A stretch of 46,420 nucleotides of DNA from assembly GCA_016234535.1 (NCBI GenBank), contig JACRBH010000237.1, positions 1-46,420 of the forward strand, read 5' to 3'. Source of the DNA: Chloroflexota bacterium (GTDB lineage: Bacteria; Chloroflexota; Anaerolineae; Anaerolineales; Villigracilaceae). Shown one piece after another: positions 33,593-42,112 of this stretch. The notes beneath the pieces are model-generated. The model was given only the letters and a program-made list of their open reading frames with translations. It was not told the origin of the DNA and ran no database searches. Both the position numbers and the translations under genes were made by a program. The number at the start of each line of letters is the position of its first letter. Within the stretch, counting starts at the first letter, position 1.

Positions 33593-34640
33593 GAAGCCTC
33601 TCCATTTTCATTTCATAACTTCCAAATTCATACGCCGCTTCGAGCATCGTCCGAATATTCTGTTCAGGAATGCAGTACGGCATGACACCTGTGCCAAACA
33701 GAAATTTTCCACCGGGCATACCAGCATCCATCATTCTCTTCACCTCATGTCGAATCTCTTCCTTCGACCAGTCAATGAGCTCGATATCATTAATGACGCC
33801 GCAGGTAAGACCGCGGCCGGCAATTGTCTCTTTACCTTTGCGAATGTCGTCGAATGGACTTAGGTAATAGACGCCGATGCCTGTCCGCTCGAGCACAATG
33901 TCGATCACCGGGTTGAATTTAGCCATGCCGCAATAATAAACGATACCCTGTGTGCCAACGGCCTTGATGTCTTTTTCGATCCAGGGAAGAGAGTGTTCCA
34001 TAAAGTATTTCCGCGGAACAATATCTGTCGAGCCGAAAGGATTCGAGTAGACTAAAACATCCACACCGGCCTTTCGGTAGGCGAACATTTCCTTCACAAA
34101 AAAATCATGGCATTTGGCAAGAAGCTCACTGCACTCGGCGGGCGGCCCCATGAAGAGCAATTCCATCCACTTGTCCATTCCCATCAGCAGGGCAGGCAGT
34201 GACATGGAAGCGGTGGCATACGCGCAGATCGGATATTTTCCACCCACTTCTTCGCGGAGAATGCGCAGGCATTTCAACCCTTCCTCAAATGCGGGGTGGG
34301 CAGATAGATCATCCGGAATCTCCAGTTTGTGGATGTCGTCGCAGGATTTAATAACAAAATCCTCCACATTCGGCGGACCATCCTTCGCGAAAAGGATTCG
34401 TTTACATCCCAAGAGTTCGGCTTCCTTGCCTACATAGAATAGACTCCAGACATTATCGTGTCCATACTTCTCCCGCATTTTGAGTTGTGCTTCGGCAACG
34501 TATTCGCCGTTGGAGTAATATTCCTCGAGAGAAATACCAAGTTCCTTTGCGCCCTGATCGAGCAAATTGCAAAATACGGGAACGCGATCACAGGCTTCCC
34601 CCTTGATTGCCGCCATCAGCCTTTCCAGTCCAGTGATCAT
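33585..34640 (-). CDS. URO-D-family methyltransferase, MtaA-like
   Basis: 351 residues of the uroporphyrinogen decarboxylase superfamily. It starts TGLERLMAAIKGEACDRVPVF, the typical opening of MtaA/MtbA/CmuA-like enzymes that move methyl groups between a corrinoid protein and a thiol or folate. The gene for a corrinoid protein lies immediately upstream with a 4-base overlap, which supports a corrinoid methyltransferase over heme synthesis. Two departures: where MtaA has His-x-Cys for zinc, this protein has Tyr235-Tyr-Cys237, and the later Cys site reads GTGVMPYC, with Val at 319 and a Cys at 323. So zinc binding may be altered. Its methyl acceptor is unknown. Confidence 0.85.
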   Translation of the reverse strand: MITGLERLMAAIKGEACDRVPVFCNLLDQGAKELGISLEEYYSNGEYVAEAQLKMREKYGHDNVWSLFYVGKEAELLGCKRILFAKDGPPNVEDFVIKSCDDIHKLEIPDDLSAHPAFEEGLKCLRILREEVGGKYPICAYATASMSLPALLMGMDKWMELLFMGPPAECSELLAKCHDFFVKEMFAYRKAGVDVLVYSNPFGSTDIVPRKYFMEHSLPWIEKDIKAVGTQGIVYYCGMAKFNPVIDIVLERTGIGVYYLSPFDDIRKGKETIAGRGLTCGVINDIELIDWSKEEIRHEVKRMMDAGMPGGKFLFGTGVMPYCIPEQNIRTMLEAAYEFGSYEMKMERLHD

Positions 34641-35302
34641 TTTTTCACCTCTGCAATAAGATCGGCAATGACCCGGCTGGCAGTAATGCCATCCCGGGCC
34701 CAGCCATCGGCCTGTACGATCTTGTACAGTTCCGGGTTAAAGCGGTAGGGAGCCCCGCCAACAACGAGCTTGATATGGTCGAGACCCCTCTCTTTCAGAA
34801 TCTGCCGAACCTTGAGACAGCCATTTTCGCCCCTTGCCGTATGAATCATCATGGATGATATTCCGATTACTTCTGCATTGTGGGCCACCGCTTCATCCAC
34901 AAACCGTTCAGGTGAGACGTTCACGCCCAAGTCTGTGACCTCGATCAGGCGCGCCCGCAGACAGCCTGTGACAATCCTCTTTCCGAGCGCATGCAAGTCG
35001 CCGTAAGAGGTTCCGATCACCACGCGGCCCATGACTTTAGGCGCAGTCTCGAATCTGGCGAGCATCTCTTCGATCACATCGGACGCGATCTGGGCCGTCA
35101 TAAAGTGCTGGGCGAGACTGAGCTCCTCATCCTCGCGGATATGGTTGATCGTTTGCTCGATGGCCGGGATAATGACTTGGAAAATGATCTCTTCCGGTGA
35201 TACACGATTGTTGACGGCGTCGCGAATAACTTTGATGGCTTTATCCCGGTCTGTGTCATATACAGCTTCGTTGTAAGTCGTGATCAATTGTGCCATATTC
35301 AT
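34637..35302 (-). CDS. Corrinoid (B12-binding) methyltransferase protein
   Basis: 221 residues in the MtaC/MtbC/MttC style: an N-terminal helical cap (about 1-88, ending in LAQHFMTAQIASDVIEEML) and a B12-binding Rossmann domain (90-221) with the DxHxxG motif as Asp102-Leu-His104-Ala-Leu-Gly107, where His104 should ligate cobalt, then ISSMMI and VVGGAPY. ATG 35302 is chosen because GAGGAG lies 6 bases upstream; the frame opens six codons earlier at a TTG. First gene of the five-gene unit. No substrate-specific methyltransferase or reactivating protein gene is in the window. Confidence 0.93.
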   Translation of the reverse strand: MNMAQLITTYNEAVYDTDRDKAIKVIRDAVNNRVSPEEIIFQVIIPAIEQTINHIREDEELSLAQHFMTAQIASDVIEEMLARFETAPKVMGRVVIGTSYGDLHALGKRIVTGCLRARLIEVTDLGVNVSPERFVDEAVAHNAEVIGISSMMIHTARGENGCLKVRQILKERGLDHIKLVVGGAPYRFNPELYKIVQADGWARDGITASRVIADLIAEVKK

Positions 35303-35344
35303 CTTGTACTCCTCAGACAAGTGACCCCGTTTCCCAAATGACGG

Positions 35345-35494
35345 TCAACTCAGCCGCTTCCTGCGGATGACCCACCGCAAAGCGATACATGAGGATGTAT
35401 TTCCAGACTGTTTAATTCGTTTTTCACTCCCCCACATTCGACAACGAGGCGGCTTTCCCCCGGATTGATGATCGTTCTGGCCATGCGTTCCCAT
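35345..35494 (-). CDS. Possible 49-residue leader ORF before the corrinoid operon
   Basis: An ATG at 35494 with a strong GGAGG 5 bases upstream opens 49 codons (MGTHGQNDHQSGGKPPR..., Cys/Arg-rich) and ends 43 bp before the corrinoid protein gene. I recognise no family. The good ribosome site is the only real argument; the composition does not look like a folded protein. It could be a leader peptide or chance. Confidence 0.3.
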   Translation of the reverse strand: MGTHGQNDHQSGGKPPRCRMWGSEKRIKQSGNTSSCIALRWVIRRKRLS

Positions 35495-35533
35495 GAAAGC
35501 CTCCGTACAAAATATTGTTCAACCCTGCTCATT

Positions 35534-35547
35534 ATTTTGACACATTT
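35534..35547. promoter_or_regulatory. Shared 14-bp motif upstream of the corrinoid operon
   Basis: ATTTTGACACATTT is identical to the word at 41858-41871 upstream of the MEDS gene. It is about 235 bp before the corrinoid gene start. Candidate binding site for a common regulator. Confidence 0.4.
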
Positions 35548-35676
35548 ACAATTTATTTGCTACTGATTTTTATACCTAAAACATCCCCCCTTTGTATGAA
35601 TTCTCTGCTGGTGGAGCTTTGTTCTCTGAACATTTCATTCAAACTTGCCACTCAGAAAGTATGTGATGTATTTGGG

Positions 35677-35711
35677 AAAAATATAAGGGCAGGCATAAAG
35701 CCTGCCCTTAT
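35677..35711 (-). terminator. Terminator after the MEDS/PAS-HD-GYP unit
   Basis: Perfect 12-bp stem ATAAGGGCAGGC/GCCTGCCCTTAT with loop ATAAA (35683-35711), followed on the minus strand by ATTTTTCCC. It ends the upstream unit 8 bp after its stop codon, so the corrinoid operon needs its own promoter. The remaining 374 bp before that operon hold the 14-bp motif and the small ORF; I see no cobalamin riboswitch. Confidence 0.85.
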
Positions 35712-35718
35712 GATATTT

Positions 35719-38700
35719 CTACGCCTTATTCCCATCCCGCGACCACCATGATTTGTCTTCGAGGAATATCTTCACAACCTGCGGGTCGAAATGTTTGCCC
35801 GATTGTTCCTCGATATAACGATATGCATCTTCGCGCGGCCAGGCTTTACGATATGGACGGTCAGAGGTGAGCGCATCATAGACATCCACCACGGCAAACA
35901 ATCTTGCGGGCAGGGGGATTTCTTCACCTTTGAGTCCGCGCGGGTAACCACTCCCATCCCATTTTTCGTGATGACAGTAGGGAATATCGAGGGCATGTTT
36001 CAAATATGAAATCGGGGAAAGCATTTGATAGGCATAGGATGGATGTTGCAGCATGATCCCTCTCTCATCTTCTGAAAGCGGCCCGATCTTTAACAGAATG
36101 GAATCCGGTATACCCATTTTTCCAATATCGTGAAGCAGGGCGCCGCGCCAGAGATCCTGTTTTGCCGTTTCACTCATCCCCGTTTTACTGGCAAGGCTCA
36201 AAACCATTTCGGCGACACGCTGGGTATGGCCTTCAGTTTCCTTATCCCGCAAGTCTAAAGCACGCGACCAACCCTCGATGGTGGCGTCATACGCCAGCGT
36301 AAGCTCGGTGTTGGAGCGTTGTAAATTCTCGAATAGCGATGCGCTTTCGATCGCAATAGCAGTTTGGATGGCGAGGGTTTCAAAATAATCGATCCACTCC
36401 GGATTAGGTTCAAACGCCTTGCGATGGAAAATTTCCAGCACACCTTTTACCTGTCCCTTCACGATCAGCGGAGTGGCATAATGCGCCACGAACGCTTCAA
36501 GCGCCAACAGCGAGGAGCGACCAAAAGATTGGCGCGCCAGATTCAGGTCCGGGCAGGAAACGGTTTGATATTCCTGGGCGGCGCGCCCCGCCCATTCGTC
36601 CCCAATCTTGATTTGTGATTGCTCGATGCCGCGAGACCTGAATCCGACTCCTGCGGCGAAATCCAGTGTATGGGTGACAGGATTCAATAACAATATGCTG
36701 GCGGCATCCACTTCCAGTTCATCTTTCACATTTTTCAATATGATCTTGAAGGTAAGGTTGGAATCGAAGTTTGTGCTGATGGCAAGGTCTATTTGATGCA
36801 TGGCAAGCAGGTGATGCAGCTGCAGTTCGGTCTGTTCATGGAGCATGACGCGATGAATGGCATTGGCGGCGATATCGGCGATGGCAATCAAGAGGCGCTG
36901 ATCCTGTTCCAGAATTTCCTTCCGCCGCATGATCCACAATACGCCAATAACCTGTTCCTGTGCAATGAGAGGGACGGCAGCCACACAATAAGAGTCACCC
37001 AGCAAATCCGGGCGTAAGAAAAGCGGATCTGTATCTGCGTGGTTATTCAGATAAGGCTGTTTATTTGCAATGACCCAGTCGCAAATTTCCCGTCCAGGTG
37101 GTGGATTAAGGCCAACCATTCTTTCGCCCACAGCCCCGCGCCCCATTTCATCAACGAACCTGCCAGTCTGCAGGTCGGGTAGTACCAGCATGGTACCTTC
37201 CGCTTCGAACAATTCCAACGACTGGTCAAGGATAACATCGAGAATCTGAGTTCTTGTGGTTACATGGCGCAATGCAGTGCTAACCGCAATGATGGCCTCA
37301 TGTTCGCGTTCATGTTGCTTGCGTTCGGTGATGTCAATCATGATGCCTTCAAGATATTCCACTTCACCGTTCACATTTGTAACGCCTGTGCCCCATTCAT
37401 CCACCCAGCGCCATTCGCCGGATTTGTGCCGAATGCGATAGGTAATGTGGAAAGCCTTACGATTGATGATGGACAGGAGATCGCTCTCAGGGGTGGGTAT
37501 CTTTGCCAGGTCATCGGGGTGATAAAGATCGAAAAAGCTAAGACCGTTTTCGAGAAAATCCTCCCTGGGATAACCGGTTAACTCTTCGACGGCACTATTC
37601 AAGTATAGAAAGGAATAGTGTGCATCATTTCTGCACTGATATACAACATTTGGAATATTTTCCGAAAGTGCCCGAAATTTCTGTTCGCTTTTTCGCAGAG
37701 CTTCCCCGGCAAGTTTGTGCTCGGTAATATCCTGCATCATGCCAAGCATAAAGCGAGGACGGCCCGCCTCGTCTCTTTTCACAACTGCTTCACTATGAAC
37801 AAAGCGTATCTCACCGCCGGGCTGGATTATGCGATATTCCACGTTATAGGGTGAGCCGCCCCGCAGCGCATCAGCAAGAACCTGAGCCACTCCCGGTTGA
37901 TCCTCTGGGTGAATTAGTTTTGTCCACTGCACATGCCACTCGGGCAGCTTAAGGAAGCGATTCGTCAACGGCAGCCCAAAGATCTGGCAGGCTTCTTCTG
38001 ATAGCACAACGGTCTCGGCAACGTAATCGCGTTCCCAATAGCCAATGTGCGCTATGCGCTGGGATTCTGCAAGTCTGTGTTCGCTTTCTCGTAACGACTC
38101 CTCCGCCCGATCACGCTCGACGCGTGTACGCAAAGTGACAATACCGAACGCCAGATCGCCGGCTAATTCCTCCAGAAGCCGTATCTCGTCCGGCGTGAAA
38201 GCATTGGGTTCCGCGGAATAGATATTAAGAACACCAAATGTACTGGCGCTTTTATCTTTCAGAGGCAGAGAGATGCTGGAGCGATAGCCACGTTGCAAAG
38301 CACTCTCACGCCAAAGAACTGCCTGAGGTGCGGTTATGAAGTCCTGGATACTGGCGCTTTCTCCGCTGCGGATGGCCACACCGGTCGGACCGCGCCCGTG
38401 GTCTGTTTCTGCCCATGTGATATTGGCGGCAGCGAGATAGCCATCCTCCCATCCCGCCCAAGCGACAGGGCGCACGGTTTTGGCTTCATCATTCTCGGCA
38501 TATCCCACCCAGGCCATGCGGTAGCCAGCCTCGTCGCAAACAATATGACAGATGTCATTCAGCAAAGTCTGCTCATCTTCAGCCCGCATCAGGGTCTGAT
38601 TGCAGTTGCTGATGGCTTGTAATTCGCGATTCAAGCGGCGCAGGGCATCCTCGGCATGTTTGCGTTCAGTGATGTTACGCGCGATCCCCAGAAACGAAAT

Positions 38701-40947
38701 TATCCTATCGTCACGATCACGGATCACCGAGGCATTCGATGTATGCCATTGCCAGCTTCCATTCTTGTGTTTCACTCGATATTCGAAACCTGACTGTTTC
38801 TCGCCGCTCATGATTGTGCGGCTCAGAATTTCGCGACATGCGGCGAGATCGTCAGGGTGAACAAAAATCTCAAACGACTTGCCTTGCACTTCGCTGATCT
38901 CATGCCCCAAAATTTCCTTCCAATTGGGAGAAACATACGTGAAGACCCCATCCGGCGAAATCGTGTAAACAATATCATTTGCCTTTTCCACAAACGAGCG
39001 GAAACGCTCTTCACTTTCTCGCAATGATTGTTCAGCCTGCCTGCGCTTGTTGAGCAGGTGGATTCGATCCATCGCAGCGGCCATGTGACTCGCCAAAGCA
39101 ATAAGATATTCCTGTTCCGTAGCTGTAGGAACCCGTACACCCTCGTTCTCGAAGGTTCCCATGCCAACTGAACCTAAATGCCTATCAAACACCAGGATGG
39201 GTACATTCACAAGTGTACGGTTTCCCATCTTTGCAACGATCCTCTTATCCGTTCGCTCATCGGTTCGCGCATCTTCAACGATCACGATCTCTTTTGTCTC
39301 CACCAGTTCTTCCATCATGCGGTCACCCTGGATGGCAAGCGTGGCAGTCCCATCTTCAGACATAACCTCATCCGACATAGGGCCGCCGGCAACAAGGGCC
39401 TTGGCGTATTTCTTATCTTCAGTAAAAAGATACGCCCATAGGTTTTGATAGCCAATAATATTTCTTACCTCATCCCGCGCCGCATTTAAAACTTCCGCAT
39501 AAGTTTGCGATTGTTCCAGCTTTCTGGATAGTCGAAGCAATGACTGCGAGTGTCTTTCGCGTTCGAGTAGTGCCCCCTCCGCCTGTTTACGCTTGGTGAT
39601 ATCGTGAATAAATCCATACCAGATGACGCCACCATCAGGATGAGGCTTGGGATTCGTCGAGCCTTCAAGCCATAATTCCCCGCGAGTTGGATGCAGGATA
39701 CGGTACTCAACATGCCATGGAGTCATGCTGCGGGCCGACTCGGCAATGGATTCGTTGACCCGCTGGATATCATCCGGGTGCGTCCGCGCAAGAAGCGGGG
39801 CCGCATCATCCACCAAATCTTCCGAACGCAAGCCGAATAGATTCTGGATTTGTGGAGATGTGTAAGGCATACAGACAGAACCATCGGGCCGAAGGTGGAA
39901 CATTCCCATCAAGCCGGGGGACGAATCCGCCAGATTGCGCATTTCCATATCCCTGGCCGCAAGCACATCCTCAACCTGCTTGCGTTCGGTGAGATCAACA
40001 AAGGTAATGAGGTGTTTGGATCCAATCGAAGAAAGGCGAAACTCGACATAGCGATACTTACCGTCCTTACACCTGACCGTTGCCTCCATGGGTTGGATCT
40101 GACCTTTCATCTTGATGGCCTGTTCAACCCCTGTCTGCCACTGCGCTTTGATAGTTTCCCGATATTCTTCATCTGGATAAGCAAGCGGCCACCAATGTGC
40201 CGCGCTTGGCATGTCTTCGATGGTATAACCAAACAACTCGATAAATTTATCGTTGACCCATTCGACGTTTTCCTCGATTCCTGATGACACGACCATTGCA
40301 ACGGGGGATGAGTCAATCAACTGCTTAATCTGTCCCTCGCTTTCTCTCAGCGCACCTTCTGTTTTCTGCTTGTTTTCAATTTCTTCTTGTAGCTGCGCAT
40401 TGGTTGCCACCAGTTCCTGTGTACGCTCTTCCACCTTGTGCTCCAATTCATCGTGGGCTTTTTTCAACAAATCCCCTTGCAGGCGATTCTCAAGTGAAAG
40501 GGCCACATAATTGGCAAGATTGTCGATAAATGGCTTGTAGATATTATAAGTATCGAGGTCTCCGACCTGGATGATAAAGAAACCGAAATGATGGTGGGGT
40601 GAAACTATGGCGTTGAACTCTACGCCAGGCTGATTCACCAATTCGCATTTGAAATCCAATTCGAACGAAAAGAACTCTTTGTCAGTCCCGGCTTTTTTTC
40701 TCGACGCTTCGCAGCTTTCGCAAAGTCCAACTTTCATTTCCCCTCTTTGAACACTCACCTCATGCAGGCAGACGCGGCAAGCTGCAACTCCGGGAATAGT
40801 GCCCAACGTCTCAGCAAAGAATTCAGCGATATGAGTTGTATCCGGCAGGACAAAATCGATGTTTTGCGCTGCAAGGATTTGCCCCAGAATGCGCGCGTCC
40901 ACTTTTTGCCAATCCTGCTTTTTGGTGCGGTTCTTACTTGTTTTCAT
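35719..40947 (-). CDS. Giant PAS/GAF sensor with four-Cys N-terminus and HD-GYP output
   Basis: About 1742 residues, soluble. N-terminus: a GAF-like module (20-150) with CRVC and CESC (Cys57, 60, 76, 79), able to hold a zinc or iron-sulfur centre, then a coiled coil. After it, by eye: PAS1-2 (185-450), GAF1 (460-630), PAS3 (635-770), GAF2 (775-950), PAS4-5 (955-1215), GAF3-4 (1220-1550) and HD-GYP (1555-1735) with ALLHDIGKMGIPD and HHEKWDGSGYP intact, so it should hydrolyse cyclic di-GMP. There is no receiver or kinase domain: its activity is probably set directly by bound ligands. Start at ATG 40947 (AAGGTG 6 bases upstream) rather than the ATG five codons earlier. The MEDS gene ends 30 bp upstream. 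Confidence 0.92.
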   Translation of the reverse strand: MKTSKNRTKKQDWQKVDARILGQILAAQNIDFVLPDTTHIAEFFAETLGTIPGVAACRVCLHEVSVQRGEMKVGLCESCEASRKKAGTDKEFFSFELDFKCELVNQPGVEFNAIVSPHHHFGFFIIQVGDLDTYNIYKPFIDNLANYVALSLENRLQGDLLKKAHDELEHKVEERTQELVATNAQLQEEIENKQKTEGALRESEGQIKQLIDSSPVAMVVSSGIEENVEWVNDKFIELFGYTIEDMPSAAHWWPLAYPDEEYRETIKAQWQTGVEQAIKMKGQIQPMEATVRCKDGKYRYVEFRLSSIGSKHLITFVDLTERKQVEDVLAARDMEMRNLADSSPGLMGMFHLRPDGSVCMPYTSPQIQNLFGLRSEDLVDDAAPLLARTHPDDIQRVNESIAESARSMTPWHVEYRILHPTRGELWLEGSTNPKPHPDGGVIWYGFIHDITKRKQAEGALLERERHSQSLLRLSRKLEQSQTYAEVLNAARDEVRNIIGYQNLWAYLFTEDKKYAKALVAGGPMSDEVMSEDGTATLAIQGDRMMEELVETKEIVIVEDARTDERTDKRIVAKMGNRTLVNVPILVFDRHLGSVGMGTFENEGVRVPTATEQEYLIALASHMAAAMDRIHLLNKRRQAEQSLRESEERFRSFVEKANDIVYTISPDGVFTYVSPNWKEILGHEISEVQGKSFEIFVHPDDLAACREILSRTIMSGEKQSGFEYRVKHKNGSWQWHTSNASVIRDRDDRIISFLGIARNITERKHAEDALRRLNRELQAISNCNQTLMRAEDEQTLLNDICHIVCDEAGYRMAWVGYAENDEAKTVRPVAWAGWEDGYLAAANITWAETDHGRGPTGVAIRSGESASIQDFITAPQAVLWRESALQRGYRSSISLPLKDKSASTFGVLNIYSAEPNAFTPDEIRLLEELAGDLAFGIVTLRTRVERDRAEESLRESEHRLAESQRIAHIGYWERDYVAETVVLSEEACQIFGLPLTNRFLKLPEWHVQWTKLIHPEDQPGVAQVLADALRGGSPYNVEYRIIQPGGEIRFVHSEAVVKRDEAGRPRFMLGMMQDITEHKLAGEALRKSEQKFRALSENIPNVVYQCRNDAHYSFLYLNSAVEELTGYPREDFLENGLSFFDLYHPDDLAKIPTPESDLLSIINRKAFHITYRIRHKSGEWRWVDEWGTGVTNVNGEVEYLEGIMIDITERKQHEREHEAIIAVSTALRHVTTRTQILDVILDQSLELFEAEGTMLVLPDLQTGRFVDEMGRGAVGERMVGLNPPPGREICDWVIANKQPYLNNHADTDPLFLRPDLLGDSYCVAAVPLIAQEQVIGVLWIMRRKEILEQDQRLLIAIADIAANAIHRVMLHEQTELQLHHLLAMHQIDLAISTNFDSNLTFKIILKNVKDELEVDAASILLLNPVTHTLDFAAGVGFRSRGIEQSQIKIGDEWAGRAAQEYQTVSCPDLNLARQSFGRSSLLALEAFVAHYATPLIVKGQVKGVLEIFHRKAFEPNPEWIDYFETLAIQTAIAIESASLFENLQRSNTELTLAYDATIEGWSRALDLRDKETEGHTQRVAEMVLSLASKTGMSETAKQDLWRGALLHDIGKMGIPDSILLKIGPLSEDERGIMLQHPSYAYQMLSPISYLKHALDIPYCHHEKWDGSGYPRGLKGEEIPLPARLFAVVDVYDALTSDRPYRKAWPREDAYRYIEEQSGKHFDPQVVKIFLEDKSWWSRDGNKA

Positions 40948-40977
40948 AAGCGGCACCTTCATTGAACCATAAAATTT

Positions 40978-41580
40978 TTACTGCTCCGGCTTGAATTCCT
41001 CGAGGAATTCCTCCGACGATACGTAATATGGATTTTGAACGATCTTTCCCCGCACGATCATCCAGGGGTGTATCTTGAGCACCTTGAACAACGTCGCGCC
41101 GTCAAAACGACGGGCGTCATATTGACACATACCGCTATGAGGAAAATTTGCGACAACAGTGTTGAGCAAGGCCTCATATTCCAGCAGGAGGTCGGAACCT
41201 GGAATCCCCCTAAGTGCCCAAGTCATCTCACCGCAGCTACGCTGGCCGTTATAACCGGCCTTCTTCGCCAGTTCGTAGCGGGGCAGCAGAGTGGGAATCA
41301 GCTCGCGGGGGTTGAAGTATCCATTCGGGCAGTAGGCGCTCTCGGCGCTGAATATCTTCAAAGGTGAGTTTTCACCCGCTTCCGGGAATTCCACCCCCGC
41401 CTCCATAAGCCAGGAATTGATAGTTTCCGGGGCGGTATTATCGGTCAAATAGCGTAGCTGCTCTCCCTGTTTGAGACCGGCCGCCATATATTCCGATACG
41501 ATTTTTTTACGATCATCATCCCGGTCGTAAATCAGACACATATGGATTCCCTCAGGGAAATGTGTCTTCGTGAAGTCCAT
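40978..41580 (-). CDS. MEDS-domain sensor protein
   Basis: 200 residues, almost entirely a MEDS domain (methanogen/methylotroph DcmR sensory domain): GIHMCLIYDRDDDRKKIVSEYMAAGLKQGEQLRYL at the N-terminus, a central MTWALRGIPGSDLLLEYEALLN, and the diagnostic end MCQYDARRFDG...LKIHPWMIVRGKIVQNPYYV. MEDS domains are predicted from the literature to sense small hydrocarbon derivatives such as C1 compounds in DcmR-like regulators. No DNA-binding part is attached, so it must signal through a partner, plausibly the HD-GYP giant 30 bp downstream. The start is uncertain: AAAGGAGG lies 32-37 bases before ATG 41580, better placed for a non-ATG codon upstream in the same frame. Confidence 0.85.
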   Translation of the reverse strand: MDFTKTHFPEGIHMCLIYDRDDDRKKIVSEYMAAGLKQGEQLRYLTDNTAPETINSWLMEAGVEFPEAGENSPLKIFSAESAYCPNGYFNPRELIPTLLPRYELAKKAGYNGQRSCGEMTWALRGIPGSDLLLEYEALLNTVVANFPHSGMCQYDARRFDGATLFKVLKIHPWMIVRGKIVQNPYYVSSEEFLEEFKPEQ

Positions 41581-41710
41581 GTCTATTTCTTTTTTCAGGT
41601 TATTGATTTCGGGCCTCCTTTCTAAAACAAGCCGCCATATCCCTTTAATTTCCTTACTTGGGGTCTGGCGGCTGTGCAAGAGGGTGTTATCATGCTTCTC
41701 TTTGCTTCGA

Positions 41711-41739
41711 ACAATAAGCGGTGCCCGATTAGTTCGCAA
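41711..41739 (-). promoter_or_regulatory. Weak candidate promoter of the MEDS unit
   Basis: TTGCGA (41739-41734) and TATTGT (41716-41711), spacer 17 bp, about 130 bp before the MEDS start. Neither hexamer is close to consensus. Confidence 0.25.
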
Positions 41740-41857
41740 TCGCACCTTCTACTGTTGAATTAAAGATGATCTTTTAGAACAACCTCTCTGGCAACGTGCA
41801 ATTTGTCAACAGTCCGGTCACATTCCATGGCCGGAACTGGGGGGGGCTTCAATTTTC

Positions 41858-41871
41858 ATTTTGACACATTT
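41858..41871. promoter_or_regulatory. Shared 14-bp motif upstream of the MEDS unit
   Basis: ATTTTGACACATTT, identical to 35534-35547. It lies about 280 bp before the MEDS gene. The 630 bp between the MEDS gene and leuS also hold a G-run (41839-41846), the leuS terminator and the inverted-repeat element. Confidence 0.4.
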
Positions 41872-41971
41872 GTGGGGATTTTCCAACTGTAAAAAAGCAC
41901 TAAAATATCAGGAAATCAATCGTCCGTACAATTTTGAAAGATTTGCGGTGAATTCATATCTCCTGGCATAA

Positions 41972-42007
41972 AAAAGGCTCCTGACAGCTTCGAAGCTATC
42001 AGGAGCC
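41972..42007. terminator. Strong hairpin terminator downstream of leuS
   Basis: GGCTCCTGACAGCTT and AAGCTATCAGGAGCC (41976-42007) pair with one mismatch, with TTTTTT after the stem on the minus strand and TTTT on the plus strand. It lies beyond leuS, past the inverted-repeat element, and insulates the MEDS unit. Confidence 0.85.
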
Positions 42008-42112
42008 TTTTCCTACTTACCCAAGCTGCTACTTTGAAGTTGAACTATTTTAGAAGATACTTTTTGCCGCGAATTTTTGAGTTTCTTGACATGGTGGCAA
42101 CTTGAGTTACTT

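Noticed and set aside
33585..34640. Heme-pathway uroporphyrinogen decarboxylase (hemE)
   Set aside because: The overlap with a corrinoid protein gene and the MtaA-like opening favour a methyltransferase; no other heme gene is near.
35350..35532. A 60-codon minus-strand frame starting at ATG 35532
   Set aside because: No ribosome site and no recognisable composition; the overlapping 49-codon frame with GGAGG is the better candidate and even that is doubtful.
35303..35718. Cobalamin riboswitch upstream of the corrinoid operon
   Set aside because: I looked for the B12-box GCCACTG and the surrounding stems on the minus strand and found no match, so none is reported.
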